NCBI GenBank assembly: GCA_946533395.1
Contig: CAMNBU010000032.1
Span: 1-26,100 of the forward strand
From: UBA4292 sp002395865
GTDB taxonomy: Bacteria; Bacillota; Clostridia; Lachnospirales; Lachnospiraceae
Reading direction: 5' to 3'
DNA length: 26,100 bases
Numbering within the stretch: position 1 is the stretch's first letter; the number at the start of each line of letters is the position of its first letter. The notes beneath the pieces were generated by a model. The model was not told the DNA's origin, ran no database searches, and saw only the letters and a program-made list of their open reading frames with translations. The translations under genes and the position numbers were made by a program. Positions 12,488-21,148 of the stretch are shown here, piece after piece.

Positions 12488-15097
12488 TTACTTGACCAGC
12501 TTACAAAGCTTTGCTATCTCCATGATGACGAGCGGAGCGAGTATAAGCCCTACGCCAATGAGATAGAGGGGTGCCGTAAGTGTGATGAGGCCGAATAATC
12601 TCTTGAGAGGTGTGAACAGTACCACTGCCACCATCGCGAGCGAGACGAGCGCGGCGCCGTCGAGCTTCTTATTAGAGAACGGTCCGATCTTGAACAGCGA
12701 ATGGACGCTCCTCATGTTGAAGGCCTGTACGACCTGCGAGAGCGAGAGCACCATAAACGCGAGCGTCTGGCCTCCGGGCACGGTGTGAGTCCATTTCCAG
12801 CCAATGTAGAAGGCCGAGAGCGCCAGTCCTCCGAAGAGGAGTCCCTGAAGCAGTATCTGGATACCGTAGCCGTTCGCGAATATGCCTTCGTTCTTCGGCT
12901 TCGGCTTTTTGTCCATGACATCGTCCTCGACTGCCTCCATGCCCAGCGCTATCGCGGGAAGGCTGTCCGTTACGAGGTTGACCCACAGAAGCTGCATGGA
13001 GAGCAGGGGCGCCTGCTGCCAGAGTATCATGGCCGCAAATACGACCAGTATCTCGCCGATATTGGTTCCGAGCAGGAAGCCGACCACCTTGCGGATGTTC
13101 GCGTAGATGCCGCGGCCCTCGCGAACTGCGGTTACGATCGTGGTGAAGTTGTCGTCCATGAGCGTCATGTCCGCGCTGCCCTTAGCGACATCGGTACCCG
13201 TGATACCCATCGCGCAGCCGATATCCGCCGCCTTCAGGGCGGGTGCGTCATTCACGCCGTCACCGGTCATGGATACGACCTGATCCTTGCGCTGCCATGC
13301 CTTGACTATGCGGATCTTGTTCTCAGGAGACACTCTCGCGTAGACGGATATCTTCTCCACTCTCTCGTCGAGATCCCTGTCGGACCAGCGGTCGAGCTCC
13401 GTACCGGTTATCGCCATATCGCCCTCTTTCATGATACCGAGATCCTTCGCTATGGCGGAGGCTGTGACCACATGGTCACCGGTTATCATGACAGGTCTTA
13501 TACCCGCCTTGCGGCATACCGCAACGGCATCCCTCACCTCGGGTCTCGGAGGATCGATCATGCCGACGAGTCCTATAAATGTAAGTCCGTTCTCGAGTTC
13601 CTTCGATGTGGGGTTCTCGGGAATGGTATCTATCTCCTTCGTGGCAACGGCGAGAACTCGCAGGGCCTGTGAACTCATGGCCTCGGTGACAGATGCCGCC
13701 TTCTTCATATCACCCTTTACGCATCTGTCCGCTAAGCAGTCGAATGCTCCCTTGGTGATGACCACGTATCTGCCGCCGATCTCATTGACGGTGGTCATGA
13801 GCTTTCTCTCTGAGTCAAACGGAAGCGAAAGAAGCCTCTTGTACTTCCTGTTCAGTTCCTCCTTGTCCATGCCGTTCTTGTGGGCGGCTACGATGATGGA
13901 GGTCTCGGTGGGATCGCCCATGTGCTGCTCGCCGCTCTCGGCAAATACGACCGAGCCGTCGCAGCACAGCGTTCCGAGCTTTAACAGTTCGCGAACCTTT
14001 TCGGAATTGTTTTCGCTTATATCCTCAGTCTGGCCGTTCTCATCCAGATACGCCTTCATGAGGGTCATTCTGTTCTGTGTCAGAGTACCCGTCTTATCCG
14101 AGCAGATGATGGAGGCGCTTCCGAGCGTCTCGACCGCGGGCAGACGTCTGATGACCGCGTTCTGTCTTGCGAGTCTGGTAACGCCTATCGAAAGAACTAT
14201 CGTAACTATGGCGGGAAGTCCCTCGGGGATCGCCGATACCGCAAGAGATACGGCTACCATGAATATCTCCATGGGCTTCATCTTGCCGCTGACCATGCCC
14301 ACGATAAATATGACCGCGCACGCCGCGATGGCCACTACGCCCAGGTACTTACCCAGATCAGCCAGCTTCTTCTGAAGAGGCGTTTCGGTCTCCATCTCGG
14401 AATCGAGCAGGTTCGCGATCTTACCCATCTCGGTGTCCATACCGGTAGCCGTAACTATCGCGGTTGCTGTACCGTAGGTGATGCTGCAGCCGGAGAATAC
14501 CATATTCGTGCGGTCTCCCAGAGGATCGTGCTCCCTGCAGACAGCGCCCGCGTCCTTCTCCGAGGGCACCGACTCACCGGTCAATGCGCTCTCCTCGCTC
14601 TTTAATCCCGCGCTTGTGATCAGTCTCGCGTCTGCAGGCACGAAATCGCCCGCCTCGAGGAAGATTATATCGCCGGGCACCAGATCTGCCGCGTCGATGA
14701 TCTCCTCCTTGCCGTCACGTATGACTCGCGCGTGCGGCGCCGACATGCTCTTTAGTGCATCGATCGCCTTCTCGGCCTTTGATTCCTGTACCACGCCCAT
14801 GATGGCGTTTAAGATGACGATGGCCAGTATCAGGCAGGGCTCGATGAACTCGGACGGCTCGCCCTCCACTATCGCTATGACGAAAGAAATAAAAGCCGCC
14901 GCCAGAAGTATAAGGATCATTACGTCCTTGAACTGCTCGAGAAATCTCTGAAGATTCGTTTTTTTCTTCTTCTCCCTGAGCCTGTTCGGGCCGTACTCTT
15001 CCAATCTCTTGGCCACCTGAGCGCTGTCCAGACCGCGCATCGCGTCCGAATGCAGAGCATCCACCGTATCCGATGCGGATGTGTTGTGATAAACCAT
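12488..15097 (-). CDS. P-type Ca2+-transporting ATPase (P2, SERCA/PMCA-like)
   Basis: This membrane pump of 869 residues uses ATP to export cations, most likely Ca2+. It has an N-terminal cation-ATPase domain, an actuator domain with TGES (173-176), the M4 motif PEGLP (291-295), the phosphorylated Asp334 in SDKTGTLTQN, the hinge TGDGVNDAPAL, and a C-terminal membrane block. Residues equivalent to both SERCA calcium sites are visible: Glu292 in M4, Asn and Glu in TNIGEILVVF (M5), and Asn, Thr and Asp in NLVTDSLPAIALG (M6), which supports Ca2+ over other cations. No heavy-metal CPx motif is present. The ATG directly follows the TAA of the upstream DUF3881 gene, and the Shine-Dalgarno GGAGG lies inside that gene, so translation is coupled. 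A two-tier terminator follows. Confidence 0.93.
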   Translation of the reverse strand: MVYHNTSASDTVDALHSDAMRGLDSAQVAKRLEEYGPNRLREKKKKTNLQRFLEQFKDVMILILLAAAFISFVIAIVEGEPSEFIEPCLILAIVILNAIMGVVQESKAEKAIDALKSMSAPHARVIRDGKEEIIDAADLVPGDIIFLEAGDFVPADARLITSAGLKSEESALTGESVPSEKDAGAVCREHDPLGDRTNMVFSGCSITYGTATAIVTATGMDTEMGKIANLLDSEMETETPLQKKLADLGKYLGVVAIAACAVIFIVGMVSGKMKPMEIFMVAVSLAVSAIPEGLPAIVTIVLSIGVTRLARQNAVIRRLPAVETLGSASIICSDKTGTLTQNRMTLMKAYLDENGQTEDISENNSEKVRELLKLGTLCCDGSVVFAESGEQHMGDPTETSIIVAAHKNGMDKEELNRKYKRLLSLPFDSERKLMTTVNEIGGRYVVITKGAFDCLADRCVKGDMKKAASVTEAMSSQALRVLAVATKEIDTIPENPTSKELENGLTFIGLVGMIDPPRPEVRDAVAVCRKAGIRPVMITGDHVVTASAIAKDLGIMKEGDMAITGTELDRWSDRDLDERVEKISVYARVSPENKIRIVKAWQRKDQVVSMTGDGVNDAPALKAADIGCAMGITGTDVAKGSADMTLMDDNFTTIVTAVREGRGIYANIRKVVGFLLGTNIGEILVVFAAMILWQQAPLLSMQLLWVNLVTDSLPAIALGMEAVEDDVMDKKPKPKNEGIFANGYGIQILLQGLLFGGLALSAFYIGWKWTHTVPGGQTLAFMVLSLSQVVQAFNMRSVHSLFKIGPFSNKKLDGAALVSLAMVAVVLFTPLKRLFGLITLTAPLYLIGVGLILAPLVIMEIAKLCKLVK

Positions 15098-15982
15098 TTA
15101 CTTGTCCTCCCTGATAAGCCCCGTGAGCCAGATATCGCACCTGAGCCTCATACCCTGTGAGGGTACGCCGCGCAGGTTGTTTTCGGCCACTGCCAGTGTG
15201 AGTTTTACGTCGTTGTTAGTATTCAAGTCGATGATATAAAAATCATTGCCCGTAAATCCGTTCGTATGCTTTTCTATCTTTTCTATGTAACCGAGGACCC
15301 TGTATTCGTCGCAGAACACTCCTCTGGGGGCGAGCGTCTTATCCACCACAGAGTACAGATCCTTCGACCACACCGCCTCGCATGCCAGATCGTGCTGGAA
15401 GAATTCCTCGATCGCGGCGTTCTCGTACGCTGTGTCCGAGCCGTTCTCGATCCCGTCTCCCGCCTTCCTGCGTCTTCTGTAGAGCCTCTCCATGCCGGAA
15501 CGTACTCCGTCGCTCTTCTCTATCGGATAGAGTACCATGGCATTTACTCCGCAGGCGGAAAACCCGATGGTCTTCTTGTAGCGCGTATCGCACACTATCC
15601 TGTTTCGCCTTATGTACGCCAGATCGGGCATGTAGTAGATGAGTGACAGGCCTGTGCGGCCGTTTACACACTCACCCATATAGTGATCACCCGCGTAATG
15701 TTTCGAGATGACCGCCTCCATACCGGGGTTGTAGGTATGCGGCTGCACACAGGGATGAGCCCCCGTGACGGTGTACTGTCCTCCGGTAACTATGCCGGTG
15801 AGCACCACGCTCGCACCCGAACCGGGGCACACCTCCACGCTCCTGATATCTATGAGGCTCTCGCCGTCGAGGTCGAAAAGCTCCTTGCCTCCCGATTGCA
15901 ATGCGAGGCGGTCGAAGAGCGCAAGCTCCTCTGACCGCCTGATACCGCTGTCAAAGCCTATTGATCTTAAAAATCTGTGCAT
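15098..15982 (-). CDS. DUF3881-like protein of unknown function
   Basis: The 294-residue protein begins MHRFLRSIGFDSGIRRSEEL and, from memory, resembles DUF3881, a family typical of Lachnospiraceae and found next to serS. It has no signal peptide or membrane segment, so it should be cytosolic. Visible landmarks are PGMEAVISKHYAGDHYMGEC in the middle, RRRRKAGDG near residue 170, and the C-terminal stretch NDFYIIDLNTNNDVKLTLAV followed by GMRLRCDIWLTGLI, which looks like a small beta-barrel-like domain. No catalytic motif was recognised. Its ATG is one base after the serS stop codon and its own stop touches the ATPase ATG, so it is the middle gene of a compact operon. The link of an unknown protein to seryl-tRNA synthesis and calcium export is unexplained. 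Confidence 0.85.
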   Translation of the reverse strand: MHRFLRSIGFDSGIRRSEELALFDRLALQSGGKELFDLDGESLIDIRSVEVCPGSGASVVLTGIVTGGQYTVTGAHPCVQPHTYNPGMEAVISKHYAGDHYMGECVNGRTGLSLIYYMPDLAYIRRNRIVCDTRYKKTIGFSACGVNAMVLYPIEKSDGVRSGMERLYRRRRKAGDGIENGSDTAYENAAIEEFFQHDLACEAVWSKDLYSVVDKTLAPRGVFCDEYRVLGYIEKIEKHTNGFTGNDFYIIDLNTNNDVKLTLAVAENNLRGVPSQGMRLRCDIWLTGLIREDK

Positions 15983-15983
15983 A

Positions 15984-17264
15984 TTACCTGAGCTCGGTCA
16001 TACCGCCCATGTAAGGCTGAAGAGCCTTTGGAATGGCCACGCTTCCGTCCTCGCGGAGATTGTTCTCGAGGAACGCGATAAGCATTCTGGGCGGTGCTAC
16101 CACCGTATTGTTGAGGGTGTGGGCCAGATACTTCTTTCCGTCCGCGCCGTTCACCCTGATACCTAAACGTCTCGCCTGAGCGTCTCCGAGATTCGAGCAG
16201 CTGCCTACCTCGAAATACTTCTTCTGTCTGGGACTCCATGCCTCGACATCCAGGCTCTTCACCTTCAGATCCGCAAGATCTCCCGAGCAGCACTCGAGCG
16301 TTCTGACGGGTATGTCGAGAGTCCTGAAGAGATCGACCGTATTCTGCCACAGCTTGTCGAACCACATGGGGCTCTCCTCGGGCCTGCAGACGACTATCAT
16401 CTCCTGCTTCTCGAACTGATGTATTCTGTAGACTCCCCTCTCCTCTATGCCATGAGCGCCTTTCTCCTTGCGGAAGCACGGGCTGTAGCTGGTGAGTGTG
16501 AGAGGAAGCTGTTCCTCGGGTATTATCTGGTCGATGAAACGGCCGATCATGGAGTGCTCGCTGGTTCCGATGAGATAGAGGTCCTCGCCCTCGATCTTGT
16601 ACATCATGGCATCCATCTCCGCGAAGCTCATGACACCGGTCACGACATCGCTTCTGATCATGAAGGGAGGTACCACATATGTGAAGCCCCTGTTTATCAT
16701 GAAATCTCTTGCGTAGCTGATGACTGCAGAGTGCAGTCTGGCGATATCGCCGCACAGGTAATAGAAGCCGTTGCCCGCAACGCGCCTTGCGGCATCGAGA
16801 TCGATACCGTTGAATCTCTCCATGATCTCGGTGTGGTAGGGTATCTCGAAATCCGGTACGACAGGGTCGCCGAACTTCTGCACCTCCACGTTCTCGCTGT
16901 CGTCCTTTCCTATCGGGACCGAAGGGTCGATGATATTCGGGATGACCATCATCTTGGTCTTAAGGTCTGCCTCGACCTGCTTCTCCTCGGCAGAGAGTTC
17001 CTCTATCCTCTGTCCGTCGAGTGCGATGGAAGCCTTGAGAGCCTCCGCCTCCTCCCTCATGCCCTTTGCCATGAGAGCGCCTATCTCCTTGGATGCCTTG
17101 TTTCTCTTCGCACGAAGAGCCTCGACCTCACCTTTTATCTCGCGGTTGCGAAGATCGAGAGCGAGCACCTCGTCAACGAGAGGCAGCTTTGCGTCCTGAA
17201 ACTTGTTTCTGATATTCTGTCTTACGACGTCAGGGTTCTCCCTGACGAACTTAATGTCCAACAT
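15984..17264 (-). CDS. serS: Seryl-tRNA synthetase
   Basis: This cytosolic class II aminoacyl-tRNA synthetase charges tRNA-Ser with serine. The 426 residues are the usual length. The N-terminal part (about 1-110) is the two-helix coiled-coil arm that grips the long variable arm of tRNA-Ser. The catalytic domain has motif 2 from Phe264-Arg265 (FRKEKGAHG) to IHQFEK (281-286) and a motif 3 with NTVVAPPRMLIAFLENN (386-402, Arg393). The motif 3 and TSEHSMIG blocks differ from the E. coli type (TAEVPLTN, GLAVGRTLVAILEN) but are as found in Lachnospiraceae. The ATG has GGAGGAG upstream with a 10-base spacing. It is the first gene of the operon with DUF3881 and the Ca2+ ATPase. The short leader (about 50 nt) has no room for a T-box. 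Confidence 0.96.
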   Translation of the reverse strand: MLDIKFVRENPDVVRQNIRNKFQDAKLPLVDEVLALDLRNREIKGEVEALRAKRNKASKEIGALMAKGMREEAEALKASIALDGQRIEELSAEEKQVEADLKTKMMVIPNIIDPSVPIGKDDSENVEVQKFGDPVVPDFEIPYHTEIMERFNGIDLDAARRVAGNGFYYLCGDIARLHSAVISYARDFMINRGFTYVVPPFMIRSDVVTGVMSFAEMDAMMYKIEGEDLYLIGTSEHSMIGRFIDQIIPEEQLPLTLTSYSPCFRKEKGAHGIEERGVYRIHQFEKQEMIVVCRPEESPMWFDKLWQNTVDLFRTLDIPVRTLECCSGDLADLKVKSLDVEAWSPRQKKYFEVGSCSNLGDAQARRLGIRVNGADGKKYLAHTLNNTVVAPPRMLIAFLENNLREDGSVAIPKALQPYMGGMTELR

Positions 17265-17323
17265 TTTGCGTATTCTCCTCCGGATATATGCCCACGGGCA
17301 CCTCCCGCAGACTATTAAGGGAG

Positions 17324-17352
17324 AGTATATACCACTGTCCGGTCTTTTTCAA
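17324..17352 (-). promoter_or_regulatory. SigA-type promoter of the serS operon
   Basis: Minus-strand TTGAAA (17347-17352), spacer of 17, TATACT (17324-17329). The -35 box begins only about 20 bases after the stop codon of the upstream beta-helix lipoprotein gene. Confidence 0.75.
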
Positions 17353-17371
17353 GTTTTATTTTTCTTTTGCG

Positions 17372-19522
17372 TTATCTTCCGCCTCCGGGACCCATTCCGC
17401 CGCCCGGGCCCATGCCTCCGCCGGGACCGAAGCCGCCGCTTCCGGCGCTTCCGGTAGTTCCCTCATCCTGCGTCCACGACACTACCTCGCTTCCGTCGCA
17501 GGTAAGCGTGTACTGTGTGAGCGCCGCAAGGCCTTCGGACGCGATCCAGCCGCCCGAACAGTCTGATGCAAGTGTAAATGCAAACACCTCACTGCCGTCC
17601 GCGTCCTTCAGCACATACTCTCCCGCGCCGAATCTCGTTCCGGACGATATGTAGGTATTCACGGAGCCGCTCTGCGGTGTCTCGCAGATACCGCCCAGAG
17701 CCACTATCGTTCCTCCGCTGACTGTTATCGTACCGTCCACATCCACGCTTCCGCACACATTGCCTGCGCTCGCTCCGCCGCGTACCAAAACGAAGCCTGC
17801 CGTCTGGACGAAGCTGCCGTTCACGTCGATGGCATCCGTGTCGCCCGAGCCCGTGGCCACCTCGAGGTATCCGCCGTTGACGCTCACCAGACCTGTGCCG
17901 CCCGAAGACGTGCCGCCTCGCCCGAAGCCCGCGGACGTGCCCGCGTTTATTCCGTCATCCGTCGCGTAGACTCTGACCTCCCCGCCGTTTATCGTGACAG
18001 CCGTTCCCTCGACGCCCTCGTAGGCCTTAGCCACATTTACCGTACCCGCGTCGATCGTCACCTCGCCGTCCGCGTGGATACCGTCATCACCGCTGGTAAT
18101 GGTCACCGTGCCGCCGTTTATGAGTATATTGCCGCTGCCGGCAGCGCCCGAATCGAGTATATCCGCCGCCGCGTGAAGGCCGTCGTCCACCGACTCTATG
18201 GTAACGCTTCCGCCGCTTATCGCTATTTCATTTCCCGCCTTTATGCCCTTGGTCGAATACTCGCTCGTATCGTTTCCGGAGGCTGCAAGGCTTACGAAAT
18301 CACCCGTTATCGCGGTGTCGGATACGCCGCGCACCAGATACCCGTTCATGGCTGCGTTCACCGAGTTCTGGGCGGACGCGGCCTCGTAGCCTGTGAGAGC
18401 ATTCTCAACGCCCTGCGCGAAGATATAAAAGCCCACGCTCGAATATCCCGAGGGAGCGTCGACCTTCAGCCCGTAGTAGTAGGTGTTCCTGCCGCCGGAT
18501 ACCATGGTCGCGTACTGCGCCTGCTTCCAGACGCCCTCGCCGCCCTCATTATAATAGTAAGCCCAGTAGGTCTTCTCATCCGAATACATATCGGAAGGGA
18601 TCACTATGTACATATCGCCGCCGGCGGTCTGCGCCTGCGAATATGAGCTGTAGCTGTCGGTGTGGATGCTGACCTTCGCGTCACCGCCGATGAGAGCCGA
18701 AGCCACCGCGCTGATACCGTCCTTAGCCGCGTAGATGTCCACGCTTCCGCTGCTGATGGTCACATTGCCCTTCTGCTTGCCCTTGCTCGAGGACTTGCTG
18801 TTGGTGGTCTTTATGCCGTCGCCGCCCACTGATATGGCGGTGATGGTGCCGCTTGCGATATTGACGCTGTCGTTTCCGCGGATGGCCACGTTGTTTGCCG
18901 TTACTGTCAGTGTCAGGTTCTTTATATCCAGGTCATCCTTCGTGTGGACGCCGTTGTTGTAATCCGCCTTCACGTAGAGCGCGCCCTGTCCCTTGAACTC
19001 CAGATCGCAGTCCGCGTAGATCGCTCCCGGAGCGTTCACGGCGTCGTTCGTCTCGCTCTCGGCCGTCGATGCCGCTCTCTTATCCGCTATAAGGTTCTCC
19101 GTTGAGCCCTTCGCGGTAATGGTCACGTTGTTCGCGCTCTGAACATATACGGGAGCCGCATCGGTGCTCGTGACGGACACTCCCGCGAGCATGAGCTCGA
19201 CATTGGCATTCTCCGTCACATCAATGATGATGTTCCCCTCAAGCACTCCCGACAAAAGATATGCGCCGCCCTTTGTTATCGTGCAGGTGCTGCCGCTTAT
19301 GGTGTAGCCGTTGGCCACGGAGGTGTCCACCTTGAAGCTGCCCTCTATGACCTGCGTGGGCTCTGTCGCCACGGGCGAGGTCTGTGCGGGATTGGTCTGT
19401 GCCGGTGTGAGCACCGGCGCCGTGGTCGTGGGCTGTGTAGGTGTTTTTGTGTCATTTGCCGCACAGGCGCAAAGTGCCATCACCGCGACTAAAAGAGCCG
19501 GAAGCAGTTTTTTTCTGTACAT
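17372..19522 (-). CDS. Cthe_2159-like (DUF4353) beta-helix lipoprotein
   Basis: The 716-residue protein has a lipoprotein signal peptide (lipobox LCAC, Cys20), a Thr/Pro/Gln-rich spacer (about 25-65) and a long right-handed beta-helix region with many turns of the type INGGTVTITSGDDGIHADG and VTINGGEVRVYATDDGINAG. This repeat style is that of the Clostridium thermocellum Cthe_2159 family, described as calcium-dependent binders of acidic polysaccharides such as polygalacturonate. The tail is Gly/Pro-rich with three GPGGG units encoded by an 18-bp tandem repeat at about 17378-17431. The ATG at 19520-19522 has AAGGA seven bases upstream; a TTG five codons upstream is an alternative. It probably sits on the outer face of the membrane and binds polysaccharide. 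No terminator was seen before the serS promoter. No clear promoter was seen either, although a TTGTCAC/GTGACAA inverted repeat lies upstream. Confidence 0.9.
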   Translation of the reverse strand: MYRKKLLPALLVAVMALCACAANDTKTPTQPTTTAPVLTPAQTNPAQTSPVATEPTQVIEGSFKVDTSVANGYTISGSTCTITKGGAYLLSGVLEGNIIIDVTENANVELMLAGVSVTSTDAAPVYVQSANNVTITAKGSTENLIADKRAASTAESETNDAVNAPGAIYADCDLEFKGQGALYVKADYNNGVHTKDDLDIKNLTLTVTANNVAIRGNDSVNIASGTITAISVGGDGIKTTNSKSSSKGKQKGNVTISSGSVDIYAAKDGISAVASALIGGDAKVSIHTDSYSSYSQAQTAGGDMYIVIPSDMYSDEKTYWAYYYNEGGEGVWKQAQYATMVSGGRNTYYYGLKVDAPSGYSSVGFYIFAQGVENALTGYEAASAQNSVNAAMNGYLVRGVSDTAITGDFVSLAASGNDTSEYSTKGIKAGNEIAISGGSVTIESVDDGLHAAADILDSGAAGSGNILINGGTVTITSGDDGIHADGEVTIDAGTVNVAKAYEGVEGTAVTINGGEVRVYATDDGINAGTSAGFGRGGTSSGGTGLVSVNGGYLEVATGSGDTDAIDVNGSFVQTAGFVLVRGGASAGNVCGSVDVDGTITVSGGTIVALGGICETPQSGSVNTYISSGTRFGAGEYVLKDADGSEVFAFTLASDCSGGWIASEGLAALTQYTLTCDGSEVVSWTQDEGTTGSAGSGGFGPGGGMGPGGGMGPGGGR

Positions 19523-19580
19523 ATGTTTTTCCTTCAAGCTTTATTCCTTTTGAGTGATCTGACATTCCTAAAACGGATCG

Positions 19581-19612
19581 TTGTCACACATGAAACCATT
19601 TATTCGTGACAA
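19581..19612. promoter_or_regulatory. Inverted repeat upstream of the beta-helix lipoprotein gene
   Basis: TTGTCAC (19581-19587) and GTGACAA (19606-19612) form a perfect 7-bp inverted repeat with an 18-base spacer, in the 128-base gap between pyk and the lipoprotein gene. It could be a regulator site. No canonical promoter pair was found around it. Confidence 0.35.
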
Positions 19613-19650
19613 AACTGTGAACAAAATCCGAAAAACACCAAAAAAATGTT

Positions 19651-21066
19651 CTATCTCACCGCTTCCAGTCTTATGGTATTCGTGTTTCCGCTCTTTCCGC
19701 CCGTGCTTCCGCCGGTCAGCACCACATTGTCACCGGGCTTTAATCCGAATATCCTCTTAGCGTGGTTGAGCGCATGGTAGAACATGACATCCACGCTGTT
19801 GAACTCCTCAGACAACACCGGTGTGACGCCCCAGGAGAGGTTCAGCTTCCTCAGGGCCTTCTCGTTCGTGGTCATGCCGATGATGTCCACGGGGCATCTG
19901 AAACGGCTCACCATTCGCACGGTTATGCCTGAGAGCGAACTGATCACTATACCCTTCGCTCCCGTGTCGATCGCCATGGCGCAGGTCGCGTGGCTCACCG
20001 CGTCGAGGTTCGAACGCATGTGATACTCGGTGGTGTTGAAGCGCTTTATGTAATCTATATTCTTCTCCGTATACTCACAGATATTTGCCATGTTTTTGAC
20101 GGCTTCCACGGGATACTTGCCCGCGGCGCTCTCGCCGGAGAGCATCACGGCGCTTGAGCCGTCGTACACCGCGTTCGCCACATCGCTTATCTCCGCGCGA
20201 GTGGGGCGGGGGTTGTGTATCATGGACTCGAGCATCTCGGTCGCGGTTATGACGCGCTTTCCGAGAAGGCGGCACTTCTTTATAAGAAACTTCTGTATCG
20301 CGGGCACCTCCACGAAGGGTATCTCCACGCCCAGATCTCCTCTGGCCACCATGATACCGTCCGCGATCTCGCAGATCTCGTCGATATTATCCACGCCGGA
20401 GCGGTTCTCTATCTTCGCTATGATGTCTATGTCCGACCCTCCGTTTTCATTAAGGAAGTCGCGCAGCGCCTGCACATCCGCCTTATTCGATACAAATGAA
20501 GCCGCCACGAAATCCACATCATTCTCTATACCGAAGAGCAGGTCGGACTTGTCCTGTTCGCTCAGGTAACCGCCCTTCATCACATGGTTCGGGAAATTCA
20601 TGCTCTTCCTGTCTGACAGAACACCTCCGGTGACGACTGTGCAGACGGCCTCGCTTCCCCTCACCTCGCGCACCTCAAATACGGAGAGTCCGTTGTTCAC
20701 CAGAATGGTATCGCCCGGATGTATCTCCTCCATGAGGCCCTTGTAGCTGACTGACACCCTGGTCCCGTCTCCCACTACATCCTCTGTCGTAAAAATGAAA
20801 TCCGCTCCGTCCTTAAGCTCCACCCTGTGGTTCTCAAACACGCCTATGCGGTACTCGGGGCCCTTGGTGTCGAGCATGATGGCTATCGGTAGCTGCAGCT
20901 TCTGTCTGACGTCCTTTATGAGGTCGATCTTCTTCTGGTGTTCCTCGTGCGTTCCGTGCGAGAAGTTGAGCCTCGCGATATTCATTCCCGCCTCGCACAT
21001 AGCCGCCAGCGTCACCTCGTTGTCGCTGGCGGGTCCTATCGTGCATATGATCTTTGTCTTGCGCAT
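19651..21066 (-). CDS. pyk: Pyruvate kinase
   Basis: This cytosolic enzyme transfers phosphate from phosphoenolpyruvate to ADP in the last step of glycolysis. The 471 residues match the E. coli type without the extra C-terminal PEP-utiliser-like domain of Bacillus enzymes. Visible active-site blocks are ARLNFSHG (31-38), LDTKGPEYR (65-73), IIAKIEN (215-221; Lys218 and the metal ligand Glu220), MVARGDLGVE (239-248; Asp244) and TATEMLESM (274-282). The B-domain lid lies at about 73-160. The ATG has GAGGAAG four bases upstream. It follows the SDR gene by 82 bases, with no clear terminator or strong promoter in the gap, so it may be part of the upstream operon. After the stop there is U-rich sequence but no hairpin. 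Confidence 0.97.
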   Translation of the reverse strand: MRKTKIICTIGPASDNEVTLAAMCEAGMNIARLNFSHGTHEEHQKKIDLIKDVRQKLQLPIAIMLDTKGPEYRIGVFENHRVELKDGADFIFTTEDVVGDGTRVSVSYKGLMEEIHPGDTILVNNGLSVFEVREVRGSEAVCTVVTGGVLSDRKSMNFPNHVMKGGYLSEQDKSDLLFGIENDVDFVAASFVSNKADVQALRDFLNENGGSDIDIIAKIENRSGVDNIDEICEIADGIMVARGDLGVEIPFVEVPAIQKFLIKKCRLLGKRVITATEMLESMIHNPRPTRAEISDVANAVYDGSSAVMLSGESAAGKYPVEAVKNMANICEYTEKNIDYIKRFNTTEYHMRSNLDAVSHATCAMAIDTGAKGIVISSLSGITVRMVSRFRCPVDIIGMTTNEKALRKLNLSWGVTPVLSEEFNSVDVMFYHALNHAKRIFGLKPGDNVVLTGGSTGGKSGNTNTIRLEAVR

Positions 21067-21148
21067 TATTCTTCCTCTTTTTTCCTATGCTGTAAATCTA
21101 TTGCTCAGCCGTCATTAGTTTTCCACATCCGGTGGGCTGTTCTCCCCG

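Noticed and set aside
12701..13672. Plus-strand open frame of 323 codons
   Set aside because: Antisense to the Ca2+ ATPase gene, with no ribosome site or recognisable domain.
16930..17318. Plus-strand frames opposite serS
   Set aside because: Shadows of the coiled-coil coding region of serS.
17265..17323. T-box leader for serS
   Set aside because: The leader is only about 50-60 nt and lacks the conserved T-box sequence and specifier stem.
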